Below are positions 11,901 through 22,382 of a DNA stretch of 64,000 bases, in pieces. A program made the position numbers and the translations under genes. The first letter of the stretch is position 1. Every line of letters begins with the position of its first letter. Origin of the DNA: Blepharisma stoltei (Eukaryota; Ciliophora; Heterotrichea; Heterotrichida; Blepharismidae); NCBI GenBank assembly GCA_914767885.1, contig CAJZBQ010000034.1:124001-188000 (forward strand). Direction: 5' to 3'. The notes under the pieces are model-generated. The model saw only the letters and a list, made by a program, of their open reading frames with translations. It ran no database searches and was not told the DNA's origin.

Positions 11901-13242
11901 ATAATTCGCAAAAATTGGAAAGCAAATATTATAAAATTTATGTTTTAAAAAGCAATTCGTTTAAAATTAAACAGAATTAGTTCTAGATTTCATTAAACTA
12001 ATTATCATTTATATATCAATTTTTTTTCCATAAAAATTTTTTTCTATTAAAACAATTTTTGTTCACTCACTCACGGAGGGTGGGTTTTTTGGCAAAAAAT
12101 AGCGATTTTTCTAATGGTTTTGTTCACTCACGGAGGGGGGTTAGAGAATTGGGCATCTTCTACCGAGAAACCCAGGGCTAGGCAAGCCATAGAGGACAGT
12201 CTTTTTCCTGTAGCTACCAAAGAAAGGCACTCTAGCACCCCTGATAAACTCCAAGAGCTACTTACTGGAGTCAGGCAACTTCCTATCGCCTGTCGCAAGG
12301 CCTCAGAAACCCATATGCTGTCTACTCAAACTGAGCATCAAGGCAAGGAGGAGACAACTATACCAGTTAAGACTATTTCTAGTGTGACTCTTTATCACAA
12401 AGCGGATGAACCTCCCGTATAGGAGATCTTTAATGATTGCATCGCCACTATAGATAGCGCTTGTCTTTAATAATCCTAATTTTATAGTTTTCATCAATAT
12501 CATCCTGTATCTCGTTTATCCTTTCATCAGTAATATTTCCTCTACATAAATCAAAAATGCATCTATCGCTTTTTTTGAGTCAGTATGGATTAGCCAAAGT
12601 TCCAGTTTAAGTTTATGATGGTTCCTCAAGTTCCCACTTCTTGGCCTCAGCTTGGACCATAGCTCTGAATAACAGTAGGTGGGTGGGCCCACCTAACGGT
12701 CACTGTTTCTGCTCCCAAGCCCCTTAGGACCTCTCTAATCTACACCAGACACAGTGTATGATTCTCTTCAGCCAAAACTTTCAAAAAGCCGTGAACTTAT
12801 CTCAGATTTAGGACCGAGCCTACCACTTACTGACATTTTTAATTATAGCCAAAGTAAATCTTGAACCACTCTGGCTTTCATCATCTTCAATTCAGGTTCC
12901 TTTTGAGTTAGTGTAAGCTGGATAAATACTTATACAAGCAATAATGAAGAATAAAATAGCCATTTGTTTCAAAAAGAGAAAATACAATTCAAGCCCAACT
13001 CCATATTTTCCAAGTTTTTCAGGAGAAGCAGATCATATATTATATGCCTTTGGGTTTTTATTATCAGCCTCTAAATCAGCTACTGAATATTTAGCTCTCA
13101 AATTTTTAGCCTCATCAAGGCTGGGAGGTTTTTTAAGCTCTTTTAGCCTTTCTTCATCAAAAATTTTCTTTAATTCATATTCATTTGCTGAGCCTATCAC
13201 AAGTGTTGCGACAGCTGAAAAAATCGATTGCTGCGACCCCAT
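8968..13242 (-). CDS. OSCA/TMEM63-like mechanosensitive channel, copy B (interrupted)
   Basis: This tandem paralogue of copy A is 940 residues after removing three retroposon insertions (10679-11000, 11619-12493, 12601-12855). The combined coding length is exactly divisible by three. It starts MGSQQSIFSAVATLV. Landmarks are the helix KQMAILFFII, the cytosolic RNA-recognition-like part with YSIEVGGFP and RAYIIFESQEGRAR, the OSCA motif EPSDIIWENL, and pore-region helices including TRTSMILTVIFTCF and FVIYWTDKFLILRHYRKPP. The cytosolic tail ends in TAA at 8968-8970. In-frame TGA codons (for example YNI-W-SASPEKLGKYG and TGL-W-KRF) align with Trp or variable sites. It should be a plasma- or contractile-vacuole-membrane cation channel, by family. 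It is intact, unlike copy A. Confidence 0.8.
10679..11000. mobile_element. retroposon-like insertion in OSCA-like copy B
   Basis: 322 bp flanked by a 9-bp direct repeat TCTCAATAA (10670-10678 and 10992-11000). Excision joins LQIAY to WERVSRI in frame, aligning with NLEINRIEKKSRK of copy A. The interior does not closely match the 540-bp family, so it may be a different subfamily. Confidence 0.7.
11619..12493 (+). mobile_element. SINE-like retroposon in OSCA-like copy B, carrying a nested MITE
   Basis: Flanked by a perfect 13-bp duplication TTTATAGTTTTCA (11606-11618 and 12481-12493). The head ATAATTTAAAATAG resembles other retroposon heads. About 350 bp of its 875 bp is a family-1 MITE. Excision joins DENYK to ETWIVDAA in frame. 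Confidence 0.8.
11789..12140 (-). mobile_element. MITE family 1 nested in a retroposon
   Basis: The ends are CCCCCTCCGTGAGTGAACAAAA and, inverted, GTTCACTCACGGAGGGGGG followed by TTA at 12141-12143. A second internal TCACTCACGGAGGG motif near 12066 matches the subterminal motif of the copy at 45971-46361. Confidence 0.85.
12601..12855. mobile_element. short retroposon-like insertion in OSCA-like copy B
   Basis: 255 bp between copies of a 10-bp repeat TAGCCAAAGT (12591-12600 and 12846-12855). Excision joins GSRFTLA to NPYWLKKSD in frame, aligning with GSRYSLANSW of copy A. Confidence 0.75.
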
Positions 13243-13667
13243 AGTTTAATTTTATAATGAAATTAAGTTACTAAAAATCTGCTGGAATGATAGAAAGAGC
13301 AAAACGTTCATAATCCTTTATAAAATACATATTATAATTGCTCTTTATTTTCTGCAAAATTATAGATTTATTTTTTTGTAAAGCTTTTTGCCGAAGTTTT
13401 GCTAGAGATTGAATATTTTAATTTTAATAAATGTGATCTATCTAATAATATCGGACAATAGCTTAATCAATAATTGCTATCTTTTTTTTAAATTATTTTT
13501 TATCTTTAATTTATATTCAGGTTTTACAATCAGTATTTATATAATTGGAACATCAATTGACGTAACTTTATGCTCACTTTGGGGTTGATTTATAACCTTT
13601 TCAATTTTACAAGGCCATCAAGCAAAAAATTCCTTATAATTTAAGAATCAAATAATTTAATCAAAAA
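13243..13667. other. intergenic, AT-rich
   Basis: The spacer lies between the start of OSCA-like copy B and the stop of the long coiled-coil gene. No coding frame or element ends are visible. Confidence 0.5.
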
Positions 13668-16151
13668 TTAAAGCCTCATAGTCGGTAATTTATTTCTTTT
13701 AATTGCATTTTTTCGAGAAGCAGGAACTGCTGTACTTGTCCCTGTATGTAGCATATCAGGCGTAGTTGACTCACATCTCTTTGTTGGTAGTCCAAAAGAC
13801 CCAGTTGGGCTCATTACCAGCGAATTTAATATTTTGGAAAACCCAGGCCCAAACGAAGAAGTCTTATTTGCAGGAAAACGATTCCACGCTTCATAATATC
13901 ACCTTTGCTGGTCGACTTTTTCTGGTAAAAATTGTCCACAGGAGGCACACTCCATATCCAGTCTTTTTTTAGAGAAAAATGCATCTTCTCCTCTGCTAGA
14001 AGTCATTTCATTCTTTTTCACATTATTTGCCACATCATCAATTCGATTCTTCAGCAGTCTATAAATCCTTTGCATTTCTGCCTTATCTACCTTCTTTCCT
14101 AGCTCCTGCTTGTTTATTTTTGAATCAAGCATTACATAGATTTCTTGTATTAATTCTACTTCTTTACTAGACAGACTTTTAGAGCTTTCCTGCTTGTTGA
14201 TCATTTCTTTCATTTCTTTTTTAAGCTCTTCTAAGTAGCTTAATTGTGCATTTGCTTCGTAAACTTTAAAAATTTTATCATCACTGCCTGGGGCTAGTCT
14301 ATTTGCCAGAAATCTTATAGCACTCCCATGCTTTTTTAGTGTCGCAATAATTTTGCTTGTGTTGTTTGGGTCTTGCATTTCATCAATCGCCGTTTCACTG
14401 TCAATATGAAAAAGGTTTTTTTCGTTTTCTATATCTTTTTTCACATGCTCTACTGAGTCTTTTAGTTTCACAATATCTGTTCTTAGTCCTATAATCATGC
14501 TGCGGAAATACTGCTCACTTTCAGCCGAAAAAGTGCTTTGTACTTCTTTCACAATTTTTTCATTTTCTTCACTTCCTCTTCTATTATGGCTTATTTCTAA
14601 GTTTAGCAGCCTCTGTTCTATTGTGCTGACTTTGACATCGGTAATATAATTTAAATCATTTTCTACATCTTTTCTCCATGCTTCTATTTTGGCAAATGCT
14701 TCTAAAAAGTCTTTGTTTTCTTTTCAAAAGCCATTAAGCCTCTGCTCAAATTCATTGAGTTTTTCAGTCACTTCTTCAGGGACAGTTTGATGTTTCGCTG
14801 CATCTTTGATTTTTAAGCCAATTGAGTTGACTGTTTCTTCAAGCTCAATTTTTGTGGCTAATGTAGGGAGGGTTTTGTGTATAAAATCGATGATTTCTTC
14901 ATGTCTAGATAAAGATGAAGTTAAAGATGAAATATCAAAGCTTCCACTTCGTGGGCGTAAAAGATGAGGATTTTCAGCTGGAGGGTCAATCGTTTCTACG
15001 ATTTTAAGGACAGCTTGGGTGGGTGCTTGGGATTCTTTTATTTCTCTAATTAACTTCTGATGCTCTTCTATGCTTTTTGATATTTTTTCTAAATTATCTT
15101 TAAATCTTTTGGTTTCCTTTGTGGATCTTTCTAGCTTAAATATTCTGTCGATTATTGATAAATATTTTTTGGACTTTGGAGCTTTTTCGCTATCAGAATC
15201 TTCATGGACAATATCTGAGTTGCCAGCCTCAAGCAGAATTTTGAGAGATCTCATTTCGTCGACTAATTTTGCGTATCTTTCTTGGACTTCGATTGCGACA
15301 TCATCCATAACTCTTTTGTCTTTTAAATTCAAATCATCAACTTTCAGAAGGTTTCGGATTTCTCTAGCCTCTTGTGCTTCAAAATAATCATTATATTTGC
15401 TTTCTAGTGCTGTAACTCTGCTGCTTAAAGCATGAAAATGACTTATCGGCACTTCTGCTGCAATTGTATTGCTCCTTATATCAGTTCTTCTAATAGAAGG
15501 CCGTCTTAACATTGCAGGATTTATATCAATAGGAGCTGTTACAGTATCCATCACATTTACATGGTCAGCTACCTCATTTACTCTATCAGTTGCAAAATGT
15601 ATGCTTTATTGGCTGAATTTCTATAATTTTTTCTAAAAATTATTAATTTATCTATCAATTTAAAATAACTATAAATCATTTCTTAGCTTATCAATTTCAT
15701 CAATTGTCCTCGCAACTTGATTGGTAAACCCCTTGTCAGTTTCTGAAATTTTTATTGCGAATTCTCTTCTCAATTCATTAGAAATTTGATCATAATTTCT
15801 CCTTCCTTCTAGCTTTATTTCATCAGTGCTCGCTTCGAATGAATTTTTTAAATTTTCTATGTCAATGGAAAATTGGAAGTTTTTTTCTTCAAGGACTCGA
15901 AATCTTTCACTTCATGATGTTACTTTGTCTGAAATTTTATTTATTGTTTCAAGGCCTTCTTCAAAGGTGGTGCATTTTTCTTGAATTATTTTAATTGAGC
16001 TGTCCATATCTTCGGATTTTGTCTGAAAAACAGCTTGGGCTGCTTTTATATCTTTGATGTGGTTGTCTTGAGATTTAATTTGGGTGATAATCCATTCGAG
16101 TACTTTAGTTAATTCTGAGTAATTGAAAAGTCTATTTAGATCAAATGACAT
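13668..16151 (-). CDS. long coiled-coil protein (one short IES)
   Basis: 803 residues after removing a 72-bp insertion at 15602-15673 and reading TGA as Trp. It begins MSFDLNRLFNYSEL and ends TMRL before TAA at 13668-13670. It consists of several coiled-coil blocks (about 20-270, 290-440 and 480-700) separated by Ser/Pro-rich linkers such as RPRSGSFDISSLTSS. A short Cys pair (ECASCGQFLPE) precedes a basic, Ser/Thr-rich C-terminus. It has no enzyme motif and no membrane segment. The build suggests a cytoskeletal or centrosomal scaffold, which is inference. I do not recognise the family. Without the code change it would look like three or four separate fragments. Confidence 0.75.
15602..15673. 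mobile_element. 72-bp TA-flanked IES in coiled-coil gene
   Basis: AT-rich with in-frame stops, flanked by TA at 15600-15601 and 15672-15673. Removal joins KLRND-L to HFATDRVNEV in one open frame. Confidence 0.75.
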
Positions 16152-16413
16152 ATTGGTAATCAGTTTATTAGATTAGTGCAAATTACAAGGTTAATATACT
16201 TTTATTTTTAACAAATAAAGAAAAATTGTCTATGTATAATATGCTAAAAAATAAAAAAATTTAATTTTAACGTAATATACTTATCTTCGCTCATAAATAA
16301 AGTGAAACTTCCTAATTTATATAAAATTTTACAAATAAAATGCTCTAAAATTAATTTAAAATCAACCTCAAAATATTATTCAAGATATACATTTAGCTGT
16401 AAATTAGAATCAT

Positions 16414-16911
16414 CTAATTAACTCCTTCTGATTCAACGCTGAAAAACCCATTTTTGGTTAAAACTAGTGATTTAGGAGTTTTTCCTGTTCCTGTTGCTTG
16501 AAATTCAATCTTTTTGGTCTGGTCCCCAAGAAGATCAATCTCTGCTATTGTTTCGTTTGGGATACCCTTTTTACTGTCATTTGCCCCTGCTTCTTTTAAA
16601 ATTCGATAAATATTGTCATTTTGAGTAATTAGAGCTAATTGCATAGGTGTTTCACTATTAGAATCTATCACATCAAGGTTAGGCTTTAATTCCAACAATT
16701 TTTTCAATGTAACTGGTTTATTTAGCCAAACAGCTAAGTGCAAAAGTGTTCAATTATTCTATTTTTTCATTACGGCTTCAAGAGATATTTTGGTATCTTC
16801 ATGCGTGAAAGGAAAATATGGATCATCTGTAATAATTGCTTCTATAGCTTTAGCTGTCTAAGTTATACATACTCTTTGCTTTTTTTGACGAGATGCCATA
16901 ATTGTACCCAT
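16414..16911 (-). CDS. small ankyrin-repeat protein with two 15-nt introns
   Basis: 155 residues after splicing two 15-nt GT-AG introns (16858-16872 and 16759-16773). Start MGTIMASRQKKQR. Ankyrin repeats occupy about residues 43-105 (WTLLHLAVWLNKPVTLKKLL and ETPMQLALITQNDNIYRILKEAGAN), preceded by a charged helix and followed by a 50-residue tail. Both introns contain in-frame TAG, so they must be removed for a product. The WTLLHLA tryptophan is encoded by TGA, where ankyrin repeats favour a Trp or Gly-Trp start. It probably mediates a protein contact; the partner is unknown. Confidence 0.8.
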
Positions 16912-17117
16912 TTAAATAATAAAAAGTAAAGGAACTAAATCCAGAAATATTAACTTTACTGTTAGCATCATTGAAGGCACCTAAAAAATTACTTATTAAT
17001 TTAACTTAAAATTTACAAAATAATAAATTATAGGAATTTTTATTTAAGGGGCTTCTTTATTTCTATCATTCTGACTCTAAGATTATCTATATACCAATAT
17101 TCTATCAAAAAAATATA

Positions 17118-17450
17118 ATGGGTAAAAGATATCTTGAATATATAGATTCTTCAAAGTACATTTATAAATGCAAATTCTGTAAGTGTCATTTATCAAGTAA
17201 AGATCATCTTATATCGAAAAACTTTACATCTGGCAGTTGTCGAGCTTATTTATTTACTAATGCTTTTAACGTTTATTACGGAGAATCAAAGAGAAAAGAG
17301 CTACTTACAGGACTTCACGATATTTCTTATGTTTATTGTGAAAATTGTGAAAGAAAAATGGGATGAAAATACATTTGAGCTGCAAAACCTGAAGAAAAAT
17401 ACAAAGAAGGTAATATAATCCTTGAAAGAAATTCACTTTATAAATTTTAA
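17118..17450 (+). CDS. Yippee-like zinc-binding protein
   Basis: 110 residues covering the whole Yippee domain. Two zinc-knuckle Cys pairs are visible (YKCKFCKCHL and VYCENCERKMG), with the signature GSCRAYLFTNAFNVYYG and LTGLHDISYVYCENC. After ERKMG the reading passes TGA, then KYI, then TGA, then AAKPEEKYKEGNIILER. In Yippee proteins the first of these positions is the invariant GWKY tryptophan. This is one of the clearest proofs that TGA encodes Trp here. Yippee proteins are small nuclear or centrosomal factors and CTLH/GID ligase partners; the specific role here is unknown. Confidence 0.95.
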
Positions 17451-17508
17451 ATATTTATCTGAAGCAATTTTTATTAAAAAACTAGAACCAATCTTATTTA
17501 AATAAATT

Positions 17509-20073
17509 ATGAACGAAACAAAGCTTGAGGAAAAAATCGCATCGTTACGTGCGACTTTGAATAAGTTAGGAACCTCACTTGTAGAAGAAGTAACTATGAT
17601 TTAGGATTACACAATTGATGAAGACCTTAATGATTCCCGCCTTTCAGATGCCCTACCTTCAAACTTGAAAGGAGTGAGTTTTCGAAGCGAAAGTCTTTAT
17701 TCAGAAGAAGCAAATACCAGCCCTAAAAGTGATGTTCGTGAACTTAGAATGCTTTTAGATTATGAACGAAAAAGAAGCGAAAATTTAGAAAATCGAATTG
17801 CAAGTAAAGATCAATTATTAGGGGAAATGTCTGCACTACAAAACGAGCTATATGCTAATATAGAAGACTTGCAGAATAAATTAGAACAAAAACAGCCAGA
17901 TGTTCAAAGAGAAAATGAGTATATTGCTTCAATAAAAGAAGGATATGTGAAAGAAGTAGAGTTAATGAATGAACAATTACATCAAAAAAGCCATGAGATT
18001 TTAAACTTAAATTTCATGATTGAGCAAGCTAATTTTAAAGAAAAAGAGTATTTAGCGCAAATTAGTGATTTAAAGATTCAGATAGAAATGAAGGCTGGAT
18101 ATGAAAATTTAGATGCAATTTATGAGCTAAGAAAACAAATTCAAGACCAAAATGCAGAAATTTTGAAATTAGTTAGCTAGTTAGTTTGAGTAGATATTTA
18201 AGTCCCCTTTTCATTAGCTGAAAGTCCTTCTTCAGTGATGTCCTGCAGGGTGGCACAACTACTCACCCTGAGCCCGGACCAAAAACCCCGCTTCTCAGTA
18301 AAGGTAAAGTCTTGGGCCATTTACTAGTTTTGCTAATCACCTATTTCCAAGCCATGACATTACCCAAGTTTATACCAAACTCCCTTTCAACTCCAAATTG
18401 TCCTTTTGTTGGTTGATTTTCAACTGGAGAGATTATGTTTTGCTGTATAACCTTGTCTCCCTTCTTTTTCATTATCCTGAGAAAGAAATCAAGCTTTCGC
18501 CATTTGAGGCAAGCCTCAGTGACAGCTTAGGCAGTGTGTCGCCCTTCCTCATATCAGGCACCACTGAGTTAGGTACTTCAGGCAAAAGAGATGCATTTAG
18601 CTACAAGGATTCAGGACCAAAAACAGTGGCTTCTGGTCTCATGTCTCTCGCTTTGAGGCTAGTGACGATAGCTGGGCCATAAATACAGCTAAAACAATGC
18701 CGGCTACATAAGGCCCCTGCCACGAGAGGACAGGTCTTAATCTTAAAGGATGCAGCTGCCATATTTTTAGCATCAAGGATTCCTTAGGTGATTCACCAGC
18801 TTTGCGACGCACAGTCAAGGTTCCGGATGGTTGGGTCTTGCATTTGGCAAATTGACTCATCCAAAACCTTGATTTCTTTTTCATCGTCTAGTGCCATAGA
18901 AACCTATGAATTTTTGCTTGCTGTGATGAATCCCCCACCTTTCAGCTCCAGTTGTGAGTGGACAGGCTAAAGACTTCTGAAATCTTGCATGTGCTGATGG
19001 GTTAAAAGAAGGTAGCCTTCATAGAAATCATAAAAAATGGAATTTCTGGTTGACTCTCGGCGAACTGAAGTTCGAGGGGGGGTTGCTCTCGGTTTCACAT
19101 TAGAGACTCTCCTGATTGACCTAAGCATTGCCTGTAGGCTTTACAGGGTTTCCCCTTTCTAACTCCAAGCCTTCCTTTCCTTCGAGAAAAAATCCAACTC
19201 TGAAAGCGGACTAAGGCTAGGCTCTGTACATTACCAGAATTGCTTACCTAGTATAATTGGCCATTTCTGGGTTGGAATAATTTGCCAGATATAATTAAAT
19301 ATGCGCTCAAGGCTGTATGGTCTAGATGCTATATTTATTTATAAAAGAGGGAAGGTTACTTCAGCCATTTTATGTATGAAAATTTGAAATTAAATAAAGA
19401 AAAAGAAGAATATCAATTTAGCCAAGACAGCTTCCGTACAAATGATGCAATTTCTATGAGGAAAGAAATTTCTGTTTTGATGAAAACTGTTGATGAACTT
19501 CATATTATTAATCAAGAAAAAGAAAAAATAATAGAAGAGCTTAAAAAAGAAATCAACGAGCTAAATAATCAAATTTTTGAAGAAAAAGAAAAAAATAGAG
19601 AACAAAGCTACATAAATGAAAGAACTGTAAAGGCGCAATACGAATATAATAAATCAGCAAATGAAATTGAAGCTTTAAAAGAAAAGCTAGATGAGCTTTC
19701 AGAAAAAATGAATAATAAGTCATTTAAATGTGAAATTTGTGAAGACCTTTCTTTAACTCTAGGAGTCTCTGATCCCAAAAAAATTTACCCCAAAATTACT
19801 CAAATGCTAAAAGATATAGAAAAGCAAAAACAAATAAATGAGCTGTACCAAAAAGTCGAAAATTTAATTATTCAGTTTTCACCAGAAGGAGCATTTGTGA
19901 ACGCACCAACTCCTCATCAAATATGAAGATGGCTAATAAGATTATTTGAAGAATACATGGCTCTTAAGAAAAGTGTTGATGGTCAATTTTTAGAGAGGGT
20001 TTATAATATCCTTAAAGTCAAAGATCCAAATGCTGCACTTCAAGCTATAGAAAGTTTTGTAAAGAAAATATAA
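17509..20073 (+). CDS. coiled-coil protein, paralogue 1 (one intron, one large retroposon)
   Basis: 442 residues after removing a 15-nt intron (17590-17604) and the insertion 18172-19392. It starts MNETKLEEKIASLRATLNKLG. The middle is coiled coil (about 60-330). The C-terminal part is conserved with the paralogue at 21011-22232 (ELYQKVENLIIQFSPEGA versus DLYKKLKNLMVQFLPEGT, then RLFEEYMALKKSVDGQFLE). A CEIC Cys pair precedes the conserved region. In-frame TGA codes for Trp in HQI-W-RWLIRLF. The family is not recognised; the tail layout recalls centrosomal coiled-coil proteins, but that is only a guess. Confidence 0.75.
17590..17604 (+). other. 15-nt spliceosomal intron
   Basis: GTAACTATGATTTAG, phase 0, ends in an in-frame TAG. 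The paralogue has a 15-nt intron at the same position (21080-21094), followed in both by GATTA(C/T), encoding DY. Confidence 0.85.
18172..19392 (-). mobile_element. large SINE-like retroposon (possibly composite) in coiled-coil gene
   Basis: 1221 bp between copies of a 10-bp repeat TTTGAAATTA (18162-18171 and 19383-19392). On the minus strand it carries the retroposon core GGTAAGCAATTCTGG and GAAAGGGGAAACCC motifs shared with the copies at 34827, 41057 and 45841. It is about twice the usual length, so it may hold a second insertion or be a longer family member. Excision joins AEILKL to NKEKEEYQF in frame. Confidence 0.7.
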
Positions 20074-21010
20074 TTTAAATTTCATTTTTAAAGCTAGATT
20101 GGAGTTTTAGCACAAAATTTATATAACTAGATCGAAATTTGGATATCTTTTATGACATTTTTATAATGATGGAGGCACTAAGGCACCTCTGGGCTGGCTC
20201 TTGCAGTCCCTGAGCACTAGTGAGGTGGAGTTCTGTTTGAGTCCATCTCTGAAGCCGACCTAATAACAAATTTTCTTTATGTTGATCTAAATTTGCTTAT
20301 TATTTAAGATTTCAGATAAAATGTCCAAAATGCATTTACCCCCAGTAATAATTTCGATCTATTCATTTAAAATTTATTATTTGAAAATTTTACGCTAATT
20401 CCCTCCCTTTAAATTGTAACAAAATATAGGCAAAATTTCGATTTGGGTACTTTAACTTTTTTCAATATGAAATTTTTTATAAGTATTTATAAAATCAGTT
20501 TTGACCTAATTTCATCAGAAAAATTTAAGTAGAATATAATTTAAACGATTTTCACACTGAATCAATTATTTTTTGAATAAATTCCTCATAAAATAAATAA
20601 AATCCAATAGATTGCGTTCAATTTATTTTTTTTTAGAGAAAATTTAATATAATTGTTTTTTTAAAAAAATAAATTAACCTTTAAAAATATGTGGGCTTTT
20701 TGTTCCAATTTAAAAGGGGTAAGAAGCAGGAAAGAACTTGCTATTACTAAAGGGAGAGTCATTAACCTTTAACAATTGAAATAACTAAGACTTAGAGATC
20801 TATTACGATAGGAAAGTTATAACTCCATTCCTTCCTGAGACTAAAGGGATTTATTATTAAGACATTATGAAAAATAATCGCAGGCAACTTCTCATGGCTT
20901 CTAATATCTTATCCGCTCTAAAAAATTACAAATGAAAAATATAATAAAAAGATTATTCCTTTTTAGAAGAGTTCTTTCTATAATTTTTATTCATAAAATT
21001 TAATTGAATT
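20074..21010. other. intergenic with MITE and GC-rich patch
   Basis: Mostly AT-rich. A MITE-like element occupies 20396-20719. A GC-rich patch at about 20168-20265 stands out from its surroundings; it has no ORF and no tRNA fold that I can draw, and may be a retroposon fragment. No gene is seen. Confidence 0.5.
20396..20719. mobile_element. MITE family 2, intergenic
   Basis: 324 bp flanked by TAA (20396-20398 and 20720-20722). The inverted ends are CCCTCCCTTTAAATTGTAAC on the left and the complement of GTTCCAATTTAAAAGGGG on the right. An internal motif, TTTTCACACTGAATCAATT, recurs in the elements at 45371 and 53117. Confidence 0.75.
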
Positions 21011-22232
21011 ATGAGTATTGAAGAAAGCATACGGTCAATTCATAACGCTCTAAATAAACTGGGAACTACTATTGAAAATGTAATAAAAATTCAGGATTAT
21101 TCAGTATCTGAAGACTTTGATTATCTGCGCAGTTCAGAACCTATACCTATTCTCTGCAATGAAAGTTTTGAATTTGAAGAATCGATTATTCGCCAAAAGG
21201 GCGATGATAACGAGCTTGCTATTCTTCTTGAGCAAGAGCGAAAAAGGTGCGAAGAACTAGAAAAAGAAATAAATAGGAAGAATCAGTTAATAGACGAAAT
21301 GAAAGACTTGCAAAATGAATTATTCGCCAATTTTGAACAGCAAAATAATTCTTATTCACTAAAAGAAAGTGGATATAAAGCTTTAGAAGAAAGATATACT
21401 CAAAGATTAGAATTTGCCGATTTGCAATGTTGGTTATTAAATCGAGAAATTATTGAATTAAATTCCAAGGTAGAACAAAATCATTTGGAAGAAGAAAAAT
21501 ATTTAGCTCAAATTAGCGATTTAAAAATGAATTTGGAATTTAAAAATATAGAGATTTTGAGATTAAAAACAGAAAATGAAGAATGAAAATGCAATAAAAA
21601 TGATGAAATTGCATTGAAAAATGAAAATCTTCGTTTAGTGAAAAAAATTGATGGCCTATACAAGACTGTTGCAGAAAAAGAAAGAGATATAGAGATAATC
21701 AAAGAAGTGAAAAATGAGTTCGAAAATAAAATTTTAAAATGACAGAGGTATAAGTTATAATAGTGGACTTGAAAATATTAAAAAAAATCTAGAGAAGCTA
21801 GAGAAGCATTGAGAAGAGATTTATGACGCTTTGTGTGATCGTGAATGTGCCAAAATGAATAGCGCGATAGCTGAAATTAGAAGCAGTATAGATGAATTCG
21901 AGCAATCTGACAGTGAATTTTCCATGGAATCCCTTAGTCACTCAGAAGATTCCTTAACTCATAAAACTATTTTGGAAATGGAACAAGGACAAATAATTGA
22001 TCTTTACAAAAAACTAAAAAATTTAATGGTACAGTTTTTGCCTGAAGGAACTTCAATGGAAGATTTAACTCCTAGTAGAATATGGAAATGACTGATAGTA
22101 ATTTTCGAAGAGCATATGGAACTGAAAATGAGTTTGGAAGGCAATTTTGTAGAAAAGTTATTTAAAACACTCAAGGTTAAAAGTGCAAAATCTGCTATGA
22201 GAATTATAGAAAATTTTCTAAAGAAATTATAA
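21011..22232 (+). CDS. coiled-coil protein, paralogue 2 (two tiny introns)
   Basis: 396 residues after removing introns of 15 nt (21080-21094, phase 0) and 16 nt (21748-21763, phase 2). It starts MSIEESIRSIHNALNKLG, similar to the start of paralogue 1. The rest is coiled coil, then an acidic Ser-rich stretch (SDSEFSMESLSHSEDS), then the conserved C-terminus DLYKKLKNLMVQFLPEGT and VIFEEHMELKMSLEGNF. TGA codons within the coiled coil (NEE-W-KCNK, LEKH-W-EEIYD) read as Trp. It lacks the large insertion found in paralogue 1, so it is the better model of the ancestral gene. Function unknown. Confidence 0.8.
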
Positions 22233-22382
22233 TTTATATATCAAACGCTATCATATTAAATATAGTTTATAATATGGACCTTAATTCCGATTTAATTCAA
22301 TCTAAGCTGAATTTTAATTTTTCTCCAATTTAAAAATTAACTTATCATACACAATATGACGTAAACATTTTCTGCGATTATC

